From Acidimicrobiales bacterium (lineage in GTDB: Bacteria > Actinomycetota > Acidimicrobiia > Acidimicrobiales > UBA8592), in the NCBI GenBank assembly GCA_030740795.1, contig JASLWO010000056.1, forward strand, positions 1-64,000: a DNA stretch of 64,000 nucleotides. Direction: 5' to 3'. Positions within the stretch are counted from its first letter, which is position 1. Each line of letters begins with the position of its first letter. Shown here piece by piece: positions 10,221 through 19,432 of this stretch. The notes beneath the pieces were generated by a model. The model had not been told where the DNA came from and ran no database searches. It worked only from the letters and a program-made list of their open reading frames with translations. The position numbers were made by a program, and so were the translations under genes.

Positions 10221-10997
10221 ATGAATGAGTTAACAACACCTGAACTATTTGATATGGAAAACCATGTAGCGGTGATTACCGGTGGGGGTCGTGGCATTGG
10301 AGAGGGAATAGCGAAATCTTTTTCTGAACATGGAGCTTCTGTCGTGGTTGCAGCTCGGCGTACTGAAGAGATTGAACGTGTCGCTGACGAAATTCGTTCT
10401 AGTGGTGGGTCCGCTATTGCAGTCACCACAGATGTCACTGACGACGCTGCTGTTACAGGTCTAGCAGAAGCAGCTGTGAATGAATTTGGCAAGATCACAA
10501 CGTGGGTGAATAATGCTGGTGGTTCGCCTCTACGTATGCCGATGACTGAACTTCCTCGAGATGAATGGGATAAAACAGTGGCGCTGAATTTGACCGCCGT
10601 GTATATCGGGTGTGTCACAGCGGCGAAATATATAACTAAAGGGTCAATTATTAATATAAGTTCTGGAGCTGGTTCCGGACCGGTCCCCGGCAGTGGTCAT
10701 TACGGTGCGTCCAAGGCTGGAACAAATTCGTTAACGTGGACGCTTTCCGCTGAACTAGCTCCCGATATAAGAGTCAACGCTGTCGCTCCAGGGGCAATCC
10801 CTACTGAAGTGATGATGAAAGCGGTGAATAAGAATGAAGATCAGCTTGATGAACTGCTTAAAGAATGGAATATTCCCTTAGGACGTTTAGGGACGCCACA
10901 AGATATTGGGGCTGCCTGCGTATATTTAGCTTCTGACGCGGCGAGTTGGGTGAGCGGGGAGATCCTTCGTGTCGGTGGTGGAGCTAAAGCTAGGTAA
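10221..10997 (+). CDS. SDR family oxidoreductase
   Basis: AVITGGGRGIGEGIA; WVNNAGG; YGASKAG; INISSGA. Confidence 0.93.
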   Translation: MNELTTPELFDMENHVAVITGGGRGIGEGIAKSFSEHGASVVVAARRTEEIERVADEIRSSGGSAIAVTTDVTDDAAVTGLAEAAVNEFGKITTWVNNAGGSPLRMPMTELPRDEWDKTVALNLTAVYIGCVTAAKYITKGSIINISSGAGSGPVPGSGHYGASKAGTNSLTWTLSAELAPDIRVNAVAPGAIPTEVMMKAVNKNEDQLDELLKEWNIPLGRLGTPQDIGAACVYLASDAASWVSGEILRVGGGAKAR

Positions 10998-11083
10998 ATT
11001 AATTTCGTAAGAGCCCCTACTGCGACATTTGTTACAGAGCTAAAATTATTAACTGACTCTTTTCTCGCCTATATTATATCTCC

Positions 11084-12286
11084 GTGGATGTAGTACTTCT
11101 CTCAGCGATATTTGCAGTGGTGACACTTGGCAGCGCCTGTCTCCCTTTCACATTTAACACAAACGTCTCTACTCGCCAGTTGGAGAATCTCACAGCGATA
11201 GCTTCAGGATTCCTTTTGGTCTCAGCGATTCTTGTTGTGCTTCCAGAGGGTTTTCATATTGCAATAGATACTACAGACTCATTTGTTTACTCCCCGATTA
11301 TGTTGGGGCTTGCAGCATTCGCCGGTTTTATTTTCATGCTTCTTCTTGAAGGGATCGGCATAGGGCATGCCATTCATGAAGAACACCATGATCATGAAGA
11401 TGGACATGGACATGGACATGTCCATCATCCCCGGCAAGGACCAATACTGACACTGGGATTATCAATCCATGCTCTCGCTGATGGGGTTGCGGTCGGTGTA
11501 GCTGCCGCTGCAGGCGAAACATCTTTCACTATTTTCGTAGCGATCGGTGTTTTGGTGCATAGGATTCCAGCTGCAGTAAGTTTGGGACTTTTTTCACTTC
11601 ATGAAGAAGGTGGAATCAGAAAATCCATAAGAAATATATTGGTTTTCACTGTGGCTAGTCCCTTAGCAATCATTGCTTCCTATTTCTTATTTGATGGGGC
11701 AGGGCAGGGAACATTAGCTATTGTTTTACTTTTCTCTGCGGGAACTTTCATCTATGTAGCAACCGTTGATACTTTGCCCGCAATCCATAATCCCGAAACT
11801 GGTCGCCGACTTATCTCTTTCGTCTTAATTGGGGCGATTGTCCTAGCTGGATTACTTCTCATTGGTCAACAAACTGGATGGTTTGAGCATTCCCACAGCC
11901 ACGGAGATCATGAAGGACACGACGACCACGACTCTGATACCCGAGTTGTGATCGCGGGTGTGCAAACAGAACGCTGCGAAGCTCTAGCACCGGAATGCGG
12001 TTTTGGATATGACTATGTTCTTGATGCCCGCGTTGATCTATGGGAACTTAACAAAGCCGAAACCCATTGGGTTTTGAAAAAAGAGTACGAGGATACAGGA
12101 GTTCGATGTGAAGCCCTGACCGAAGCATGTGGCTGGCGGTGGTTTCCAAATACTGAGTCCTACATAGATGTTTGGGTTTTTGATTATGGTTCAATGGAAT
12201 TTATTGAGAATCCGGATCTCTCTTCCATCCCTGCTGGTTTAGAACCGGGTGATCCGCCGGTTAGCCAACCCGGGAGAGAAAGTTAA
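11084..12286 (+). CDS. ZIP-family metal permease with His-rich loop and Cys-containing C-terminal extension
   Basis: GTG start; HEEHHDHEDGHGHGHVHH loop; LTLGLSIHALADGVAVG and VLVHRIPAAVSLG ZIP helices; C-terminal CEAL..CG repeats. Confidence 0.85.
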   Translation: MDVVLLSAIFAVVTLGSACLPFTFNTNVSTRQLENLTAIASGFLLVSAILVVLPEGFHIAIDTTDSFVYSPIMLGLAAFAGFIFMLLLEGIGIGHAIHEEHHDHEDGHGHGHVHHPRQGPILTLGLSIHALADGVAVGVAAAAGETSFTIFVAIGVLVHRIPAAVSLGLFSLHEEGGIRKSIRNILVFTVASPLAIIASYFLFDGAGQGTLAIVLLFSAGTFIYVATVDTLPAIHNPETGRRLISFVLIGAIVLAGLLLIGQQTGWFEHSHSHGDHEGHDDHDSDTRVVIAGVQTERCEALAPECGFGYDYVLDARVDLWELNKAETHWVLKKEYEDTGVRCEALTEACGWRWFPNTESYIDVWVFDYGSMEFIENPDLSSIPAGLEPGDPPVSQPGRES

Positions 12287-12291
12287 AACCG

Positions 12292-13269
12292 TTATTGTCT
12301 AATGGTTTCAAATACTGACTTCAGTGCGTTAATGGGTTTCGCTTCTGCGTAGATAGCTGAAATAGTTGAAATAGTCTCCGCGTCTTCAATATTGTTCGAA
12401 GCTAAATGAAAGCCTATGTTTCTTTCTTCTAAGTCAGCGTTAAAGATATTAATGACCTCTGACATAGTTAAAGGGTTGGCGCTTTTTTGTTCGCGTTCTT
12501 CATGGTTTTTGAAAACGTTAGCTTTCCAAAGGACAGAAACCCGGTATTGATCAAGGGAGGCCTTGTAAATCTCTTCATCGTGATCAGTAACGACCCATTC
12601 CCCATTTCCAACTGGGTTGAGTTGAGCTGATGGAGTTACAAGAATGGTGCCTTTGTCAAATGGACCGACGGGGCCTACCTGGTGGAACATTCCATGGTTA
12701 TCCCCCACAAGTGCTGTGTTCGCCATGTCTCCAACATGGTGCTGTGGGGGATTATCGGGGCCATTTGGCCAAAAATAGATTCCTCCGCCTTCTACATCGT
12801 TAAGCCACCAGATTGCAGTAGCTTGAACAATTTCGTATTCGTCAAAAAGATCTGACCATAACATGGCCCGCAGTAACCACATTGGCGTGTTTCCTCTTTC
12901 TCGTCCATGGAATCTCGGGTTGTCCGTGTGGGCAGGTCCCCCATCAACGATTGCTGCCATCATGTTTACATACACGCTATGGGGTTCGATGATTTCAGCA
13001 TCATAAAATTCTTGTGCAGATTTTATGTATGTGGGATTGTTCAGGAACAGTTCCGATCCTTTAGCGGCATACACATCGTGTACCCAGTCGTTTTGGAACC
13101 ACATTGGTCGAGTGCGAGAGTGCGGATCTGCCCCTGGGTTATACCATCCCCCTAAAGGTGTATATGGGGCTTCGCTTTCTAAGAGTTCTTTGACTTGTTC
13201 AACGTCATCGAACACGTTCGTGAGCAAGGTTGGGGGATCGGCGTACCTTAACAAAACCCCTCCTTTCAC
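12292..13269 (-). CDS. hypothetical protein, possibly 2-oxoglutarate/Fe(II)-dependent oxygenase-like
   Basis: 325 aa ORF; AHTDNPRF (HxD) plus a distal His (GMFHQVGPVG); family assignment is tentative. Confidence 0.5.
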   Translation of the reverse strand: MKGGVLLRYADPPTLLTNVFDDVEQVKELLESEAPYTPLGGWYNPGADPHSRTRPMWFQNDWVHDVYAAKGSELFLNNPTYIKSAQEFYDAEIIEPHSVYVNMMAAIVDGGPAHTDNPRFHGRERGNTPMWLLRAMLWSDLFDEYEIVQATAIWWLNDVEGGGIYFWPNGPDNPPQHHVGDMANTALVGDNHGMFHQVGPVGPFDKGTILVTPSAQLNPVGNGEWVVTDHDEEIYKASLDQYRVSVLWKANVFKNHEEREQKSANPLTMSEVINIFNADLEERNIGFHLASNNIEDAETISTISAIYAEAKPINALKSVFETIRQ

Positions 13270-13328
13270 CTATTTGTTAAGTATTACATGAGTATCTGAT
13301 GCTTGCGAGCAAAGTTGGTGGGCTTAAT

Positions 13329-15125
13329 TTAGTTAAATGAGATCCCTTCATATTCTCCACTGTTAACCCAGTTCGTTAGATAGTTGAAGAAAGCAACTGA
13401 TCCATCAGGGAATCTAGCTGTGCTAAAGAGATCTCTGTCTGTTGTTTCATGCCCTTCGTTGTTGTAGTAGCCCGGCGTACAATTTGCTAGAAACCCTCTA
13501 TCTTGTATTTGTAGACGCTCAACCCAGTTCGTTTCAGCTTCAGCTGTTGGTTCAAGAGTCTCGCAACCTGTTTCTAAACAGTTACTTATCATCGCGGCGA
13601 TCGCTGTTGATGTTTCGCTGAAGTTGTGGGTGACGTTAGCGACAAGGCTCCCACCCTGAGCCAGTCCGAGGATAAAGAGGTTAGGGAACCCGTGGATATT
13701 TATTCCATGAAGGCTTTTCATTCCACCGTCCCAATGTTCGTTTAGGCTTTCTGCTTCTTTCCCGTATGTTTCATAGTGAGCTGAATGCACGATGTGAACT
13801 TCGAAACCTGAAGCTAAAACGATGCAGTCCAGTTCGTAGTGCTCTCCGTTGGCCCAGATCCCTGTTTCATCGATTCGTTCAACTCCTCTCCCATCAGTGT
13901 CTATGAGATGGGTTTTAGGATTGTTGTAAGCTTGAAGGTATTCATCATGGAAGCATGGGCGTTTACATAGTTGGCGGTACCAGGGTTTCAGTGATTCAGC
14001 GACGGTTCCGTCGGTGACAATTGAGTTGACACGGGAACGTATCTCATTCATTTTTTCGTCATCTGATTCGCTAAAAGCTTCCATCCAGACATCATCGAGT
14101 TCAGCCCCGGGGTTGTCTTGAATTTTGGTGATGATTCGGTCCCGTATTCTTATAGCTATGTCGGTCCATCCATCTTTCACCAGGTCCTTGTCGGCAAAAC
14201 CACCGGATTGGAGGGTTGCGAAGTTGTCTAACCATTCCTTTTGCCACCCGGTTTGTAAAGAGTTGAAATCTTCATCCGTTAGTGACCGATTGTTCCGCAC
14301 GTCAATTGATGACGGAGTTCTTTGAAAAACGTAGAGATCTCCAGATGTCTTAGCTAGGTGAGGAATGCATTGGACTGCTGTTGCTCCGGTTCCGATTATC
14401 CCCACGCGTTTGTCAGATAGCCGATCCATGGGACTTCCGGTTCTATCTCCACCGGTGTAGTCATAATCCCAACGTGCGGTGTGGAACATGTGGCCGTTAA
14501 AATCTTCTATCCCAGATATTCCTGGGAGTTTGGGATTGTGCATAGGTCCTGTTCCCATGACGAGGAATTGGGCTTTGAGTTCATCTCCGCGATCGGTTTT
14601 AACTATCCATTTGTTTATGGTTTCATCCCATCGTGCTTCTTGAACTGTTGTGGAGAAAAGAGCTCCTTCATAAAGGTCAAATGTTTCTGCTATTCGTTGC
14701 GCGTGGGCGTGGATTTCATGACCATAAACGTATTTCGCTGATGGGAAGTTATTTGTTTCTTCTAATAGTGGTAGATACACCATGGCGGCGGTATCGCACA
14801 TCGCTCCTGGATATCGGTTCCAGTACCATACGCCGCCGACATCTCCTCCCCCTTCAATGATCGTCACGTCTTTAATTCCGGCTTCTTTGAGTCGTGCCCC
14901 GGCGCAAAGTCCGGCGAATCCACCCCCAATGATTGCGACGGTTACTTCATCTTTTCGTGGTTCTCTGTCTTCAATCTTTGTATAGGGGTCTTCAAGTAGA
15001 TGGGCGAAGCGGCCTGTTGGTTCAAGGTATTGTTCGGGTCCATCATTACGTAGTCGTTTATTCCGCTCGATTTTGTAGCGTTCCCGTAGTTCTTCTCCTG
15101 ATGGGTTTTCTTCAGTGATACTCAT
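13329..15125 (-). CDS. flavin-containing / Baeyer-Villiger-type monooxygenase
   Basis: VAIIGGGFAGLCAGARLKEAG; GGVWYWNRYPGAMCDT; VGIIGTGATAVQCIP; FxGHMFHTARWDY BVMO fingerprint. Confidence 0.93.
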   Translation of the reverse strand: MSITEENPSGEELRERYKIERNKRLRNDGPEQYLEPTGRFAHLLEDPYTKIEDREPRKDEVTVAIIGGGFAGLCAGARLKEAGIKDVTIIEGGGDVGGVWYWNRYPGAMCDTAAMVYLPLLEETNNFPSAKYVYGHEIHAHAQRIAETFDLYEGALFSTTVQEARWDETINKWIVKTDRGDELKAQFLVMGTGPMHNPKLPGISGIEDFNGHMFHTARWDYDYTGGDRTGSPMDRLSDKRVGIIGTGATAVQCIPHLAKTSGDLYVFQRTPSSIDVRNNRSLTDEDFNSLQTGWQKEWLDNFATLQSGGFADKDLVKDGWTDIAIRIRDRIITKIQDNPGAELDDVWMEAFSESDDEKMNEIRSRVNSIVTDGTVAESLKPWYRQLCKRPCFHDEYLQAYNNPKTHLIDTDGRGVERIDETGIWANGEHYELDCIVLASGFEVHIVHSAHYETYGKEAESLNEHWDGGMKSLHGINIHGFPNLFILGLAQGGSLVANVTHNFSETSTAIAAMISNCLETGCETLEPTAEAETNWVERLQIQDRGFLANCTPGYYNNEGHETTDRDLFSTARFPDGSVAFFNYLTNWVNSGEYEGISFN

Positions 15126-15178
15126 AGTTTCTCTACCTCATACTGTAGTGGCTCATTGCATAACTGAACATTTTTGAA

Positions 15179-17086
15179 TTACCAGCCGCCGCCGCCACCG
15201 CCGCCACCGCCGCCGCCGCCACCGCCGCCGCCACCACCGCCTCCGCCGCCACCACCACCGGAAGATCCTGACCCCATAGAGGCATCAAGCGAAGTGGAGT
15301 GGGCGTTGAAGGCGGCAGCATGAATACACCAAGTGTAGGCATAGCCGACAGTTGGGTCGGCAAGGTGATCTCTTGAAACATCTTTCATGATGTTATTCCA
15401 GTGGTCTATTTCTCCTAGAGCAACGGCCCAAGCAGTGTATTGGCGAAGTGTTCCATTTTCAGCTGCTTCTTCAACATGTCGGGCTTCAGATGTTTGAATG
15501 AATTTTTTGAATCCCTGTATCTGAATCCATAATCCTGAACCCTTTGGCGACCTAACAGCTAGTTCCCAGCCTCGAAATAGAGATGCTATAAATACGCCCA
15601 TTACAAATGAAAACGGTAGGTAGGCGAGAGGGCCTAGAAAATAGCTCAAAGGTGCGAAGGCGAATAAGGAAGAAAGGAAAAGGTAAGCAGATACGTTTCC
15701 ATTCGGTTTTTTATGGGTCCAAAGATCAGAGTCTTCTTCCCAAAGTGTGAGTTCTTTGTCCAATTTTTTCCAACCTGGCAAGAAACCATGTCCGGATAGT
15801 TCTTCGGTTTCCGAATGAAGAAGGTACAGAACAGGATTTTTTAAATGTGCTTCATGTCCAAAGAAATACCACAACGATGAGTACTTCTCGGGAGGTTCTT
15901 TTGAAACATATTTGAATTTAGCTCCGCTTTTTCCAACCATTTCAATTTTTTCATCAAGAACCTGTGATAGAAACCAGGCTTGTTTTGCTTCTTTGGTAAC
16001 TTCTTCGTCAACAAGAATGGCCCCATGATACGGAGTGATATCTTCAGGAGGGACAACGCTGAGCGTTACAAGTTTTTCCATCGCCACATTACTCAACGTT
16101 TTTGTCGGACCTTCACTATTATCTGCAAAAGCAGCTTCCGTAGCCCCTCCGCTGCGGACGATATCTCTTCCTCTAAATAAAATCATCCGATTCATTGCTA
16201 CCTTGCCGAGGATTGCGAGAAGAAGAGCTAATCCAATATATTTTATGTTTCTTGAAACTGGATGTTTCCCATCGTTTTGCGAAGGTGCTTTCGGCGGGGG
16301 AAGAAAATCTGCCGTATTGTCCGCGTCCAATGTTGAAACTTTAGCTCGAACCCAGACACCGGTATAGCTATCTAAGTTCGAAGCAGTGACGATAGTTATT
16401 GAACCATTTTGGGTTACCTGACAGCCATCACTATTACTTGAGAAATTATCAGGGTCTGAACTCCCAACAGCACATTCGGGTTCAATAAGCTTTTTGCTAT
16501 GTTCGATCTGAATAGTGGCAGTGTCAATCTTCCAATCCCAGCGTTCCGGGACTGCTATCCAGCAGAACGGGACTGTAGCCCCATCTATATCCCCTTTGTC
16601 ATTTTCTCTTGTAAGCCCGCAACGAGAATCGTCACCTCCTGAGATTGCATTTGGTTCAAATTGGTAATCGATAATGTACCGGTGGATTCCATAATTATCC
16701 TTGTCGGGGTCCCCTATTACCAAGCATGCGTTTCGGGTTCCAAGCGAGCACCCTCCTTTAAATTCAGCGATCCCACTATCATCCAAAATTCTTAAATCAT
16801 CTGGTGCGTAGGGTGAGAAAACATTATCTACTTCTAACAAATCCGGTATTTCTCTCCAGATCCCCCGTTGATCTGCGGCAGAGAAATCTGTGTCGATTAT
16901 TTCTGATACTGAGGTTGTAGTGACACCTTCATCGTTTTGCGAAACGACAGCAGTTGTATACCACGACTTTGTAACTTGAACTACGACACAATATTGCACG
17001 ATTAGTAGTACTACTAGCGCTGATATGCTGATTGCGCTGAGGATCCATGATCGGACAGCTTTTTTCTGGTTCTTAATTTTAAACAT
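15179..17086 (-). CDS. DUF2207-like membrane protein with C-terminal poly-glycine tract
   Basis: N-terminal TM segment, extracellular domain, further TM segments, C-terminal GSGSSGGGG(n)GW as in DUF2207-type proteins. Confidence 0.7.
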   Translation of the reverse strand: MFKIKNQKKAVRSWILSAISISALVVLLIVQYCVVVQVTKSWYTTAVVSQNDEGVTTTSVSEIIDTDFSAADQRGIWREIPDLLEVDNVFSPYAPDDLRILDDSGIAEFKGGCSLGTRNACLVIGDPDKDNYGIHRYIIDYQFEPNAISGGDDSRCGLTRENDKGDIDGATVPFCWIAVPERWDWKIDTATIQIEHSKKLIEPECAVGSSDPDNFSSNSDGCQVTQNGSITIVTASNLDSYTGVWVRAKVSTLDADNTADFLPPPKAPSQNDGKHPVSRNIKYIGLALLLAILGKVAMNRMILFRGRDIVRSGGATEAAFADNSEGPTKTLSNVAMEKLVTLSVVPPEDITPYHGAILVDEEVTKEAKQAWFLSQVLDEKIEMVGKSGAKFKYVSKEPPEKYSSLWYFFGHEAHLKNPVLYLLHSETEELSGHGFLPGWKKLDKELTLWEEDSDLWTHKKPNGNVSAYLFLSSLFAFAPLSYFLGPLAYLPFSFVMGVFIASLFRGWELAVRSPKGSGLWIQIQGFKKFIQTSEARHVEEAAENGTLRQYTAWAVALGEIDHWNNIMKDVSRDHLADPTVGYAYTWCIHAAAFNAHSTSLDASMGSGSSGGGGGGGGGGGGGGGGGGGGGGGGGW

Positions 17087-17135
17087 TCGTTATTCTCATA
17101 ACTGTGTTGTTGTATTCTTCAATAGCATTATTGCG

Positions 17136-17999
17136 TCACGCAATTGTAACCACGATTCCGCCAAGCAAAATAAATGCCATGGCAAGTAGCACACGGGAAC
17201 TACGCTCACGAGCCCCGAAGAACCACCCCCCTAAAAGAACTATCGCTATGTTCTGAGCCGCCAATGCTAATGGTGCGACAAGTTTCACTTCTCCCTTATT
17301 TAGAGCCTCAAGCAAGAGAGGCAATGCGAGTCCTATCAGTATTCCTGAAGGTATAAATTCAGGAAACGCTCTTCTGGTTTCGGTTCTCCATTTCTTTCGG
17401 AACCTGATCCCGACAAATACCCAGAGGGTAAAGCCAGCAGCTATGAGTACGATTGCCCCCGACCACCATGATGAGGTTTCAGTCCCAACATTGAAATGTC
17501 GAGCTACAACGTCGCGAATGGCGAAAGACACCGCTGTAGCAAGGGCGAAAAGAATTCCTATATGACGGAAATTGATTCCTTTTTCCCAACTGATCATAAT
17601 CCCGCCTACGACGGTCAGGAACGTACCGGCCATGATCGTTGTTTTCCACGATTCATCTAGGAAGGCTATAGCAAGAAGAACGGAGAACACGGGAGATGTC
17701 CCGATGAGTATTGAAGTTCTTGATGGTCCGATAGCCCCTATTGAGGAGACAAATAATCCCTGAGAGCTCCCCGGGGCGATAACGCCAACTATTGCGAACT
17801 TCCAAAGAACATCAGCGTCTGGGATTGAACCCCCAGATGAAACAGCGACAACAAGTGAAACGATTGCCGCTATAGAAACCCCGACTGTTGCTCCGATCAG
17901 CGGAGATGAATTTGACCTGTTGAGAGCCCATTTAACGATTGTTATATTTAACGCCCAACACACACCGGAAATTAGCGCTAGTACGCCTGCCGTTTCCAT
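17136..17999 (-). CDS. EamA/DMT superfamily transporter
   Basis: about ten predicted TM segments; ISGVCWALNITIVKWAL; IAIVLLGGWFFGARE. Confidence 0.85.
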   Translation of the reverse strand: METAGVLALISGVCWALNITIVKWALNRSNSSPLIGATVGVSIAAIVSLVVAVSSGGSIPDADVLWKFAIVGVIAPGSSQGLFVSSIGAIGPSRTSILIGTSPVFSVLLAIAFLDESWKTTIMAGTFLTVVGGIMISWEKGINFRHIGILFALATAVSFAIRDVVARHFNVGTETSSWWSGAIVLIAAGFTLWVFVGIRFRKKWRTETRRAFPEFIPSGILIGLALPLLLEALNKGEVKLVAPLALAAQNIAIVLLGGWFFGARERSSRVLLAMAFILLGGIVVTIA

Positions 18000-19166
18000 T
18001 TATATGTTCTTTGAAACTGATTCAAGAACACGTTTATAAGTTGAGTGGTAATGATGGAGAGCTGGCTCGTTCCTTCCAAAAATAACAGTCTGGAGAGCGT
18101 GACTATTCGCGTTGACTTGCTGACTTGCGCCAACTGCATAATCCTCATCTCGAATAACTTTAGCGAAGCCTTCAGAGATCATCATAAATATTTCTCTCAT
18201 CTCAGCATTAGCTGCAAATTCGGACCGTAAGTAGAAACTTATGAGTGAACGGTGCTTTCCCGGGTCATCAGGGTCGGGATACGCTCTCACCAGATAAAGG
18301 CCTTCCTTCGATGGCATCAACTGAATATTTGGGAATAACCAATACACGGGAAGTGCAGCTGTCGTAATTTTCCATTCAGCTTCTGGAAGACTACGCATTT
18401 CATCAATATCTCTACGGCATAGAAGCATTCTATGATTATCCCCAAACGTGTCGTAGCACTGAACATTCCCATGGAAAGAGTTGTACAAAGTCGTTTCATG
18501 GAGGGAACTGAAATGATATGTTTCCCCGAAGGTATCCATTGCCAATTTCCAACTACATGCCACGTCATATGTGTCGCTACCTAAAAAAACCAGATCTTTA
18601 AGATTCCATGTTTCAAGCTCTGAGAGCAGTTGCGGGGTAAGAAGATTCTCAAGATCAATCTGTCCATCAGGATCCGGATGCACCCATAACAGGCCGTGTC
18701 TCTCCTCAGAAGGAAGCTCAAGTAAACCAAACTTTTCAGTTTCTAGTTCTCCGAAGTGGTCCTGCTTAGGAAGTCCGACAAGTGTCCCATGCGCATCATA
18801 TGTCCAGCGGTGAAACTGACACGTAAAGCGTTTTGATATCCCGCGTTCTTCTTCTTCAACGACTACTCCGCGGTGACGACAGGCATTAACGTATGCGTGG
18901 AACTGTCCTTTACCATCTCGTACAGCGAGAATAGGTGTCCCTAATTCCTGGATCGTCAGAAAGGAATAATTTTCAGAAAGATCCCCAGATAATCCAACTA
19001 GTTGAGGGGTATCACAAAAAAACGTTTTCCATTCTCTCCCGGCTAAGTTTTTATCCGTATAGTTACTGGTTTGATTTTCATATATTTCTCCAGCATCAAC
19101 ATTCGTTCCAGTATCTAACCTATGCAACAGTTTCTTTATCTGAAGAATCTGCTCAGTTTTTTCCAT
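18000..19166 (-). CDS. Rieske [2Fe-2S] aromatic ring-hydroxylating dioxygenase alpha subunit
   Basis: CRHRGVVVEEEERGISKRFTCQFHRWTYDAHG Rieske motif; catalytic domain DTFGETYHFSSLHETT. Confidence 0.92.
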   Translation of the reverse strand: MEKTEQILQIKKLLHRLDTGTNVDAGEIYENQTSNYTDKNLAGREWKTFFCDTPQLVGLSGDLSENYSFLTIQELGTPILAVRDGKGQFHAYVNACRHRGVVVEEEERGISKRFTCQFHRWTYDAHGTLVGLPKQDHFGELETEKFGLLELPSEERHGLLWVHPDPDGQIDLENLLTPQLLSELETWNLKDLVFLGSDTYDVACSWKLAMDTFGETYHFSSLHETTLYNSFHGNVQCYDTFGDNHRMLLCRRDIDEMRSLPEAEWKITTAALPVYWLFPNIQLMPSKEGLYLVRAYPDPDDPGKHRSLISFYLRSEFAANAEMREIFMMISEGFAKVIRDEDYAVGASQQVNANSHALQTVIFGRNEPALHHYHSTYKRVLESVSKNI

Positions 19167-19256
19167 GTAGATAGATTAGCTAACGCCAATGAAAATCAAT
19201 AGTTTGAATTTGATATTTGAAAAAAATGAAGAATTGACTCCGCTGGTTCCGGATAT

Positions 19257-19278
19257 TTGTTAAGTTCGTTCTTAACAA
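19257..19278. promoter_or_regulatory. perfect 8-bp inverted repeat TTGTTAAG-ttcgtt-CTTAACAA in a divergent promoter region
   Basis: read directly; lies between the divergent genes starting at 19166 (-) and about 19433 (+). Confidence 0.55.
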
Positions 19279-19283
19279 CACAT

Positions 19284-19413
19284 AGGTGGAAGGGGGGTTA
19301 CCTTGCACTATCACGTGTATACGCCACCTTGAAAGAGTAACTAATACTTGATTAAGGCGTCAGCGTGCATGTGAAGTGTTGAACTCTACAACGTGCGTTG
19401 GCGTCTTTTTTTT
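19284..19413 (+). ncRNA. candidate structured leader or sRNA ending in a Rho-independent-terminator-like hairpin
   Basis: AGGTGG (19284-19289)/CCACCT (19324-19329) helix; GGCGTCAGCGTGC (19356-19368) pairs fully with GTGCGTTGGCGTC (19393-19405) using five G-U pairs; then T8 (19406-19413). Confidence 0.55.
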
Positions 19414-19432
19414 ATGCGTGAGAAACTATTCT

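Noticed and set aside
15133-15381. 82 aa ORF rich in Ala/Val
   Set aside because: Alternative-frame translation of the poly-Gly-coding microsatellite.
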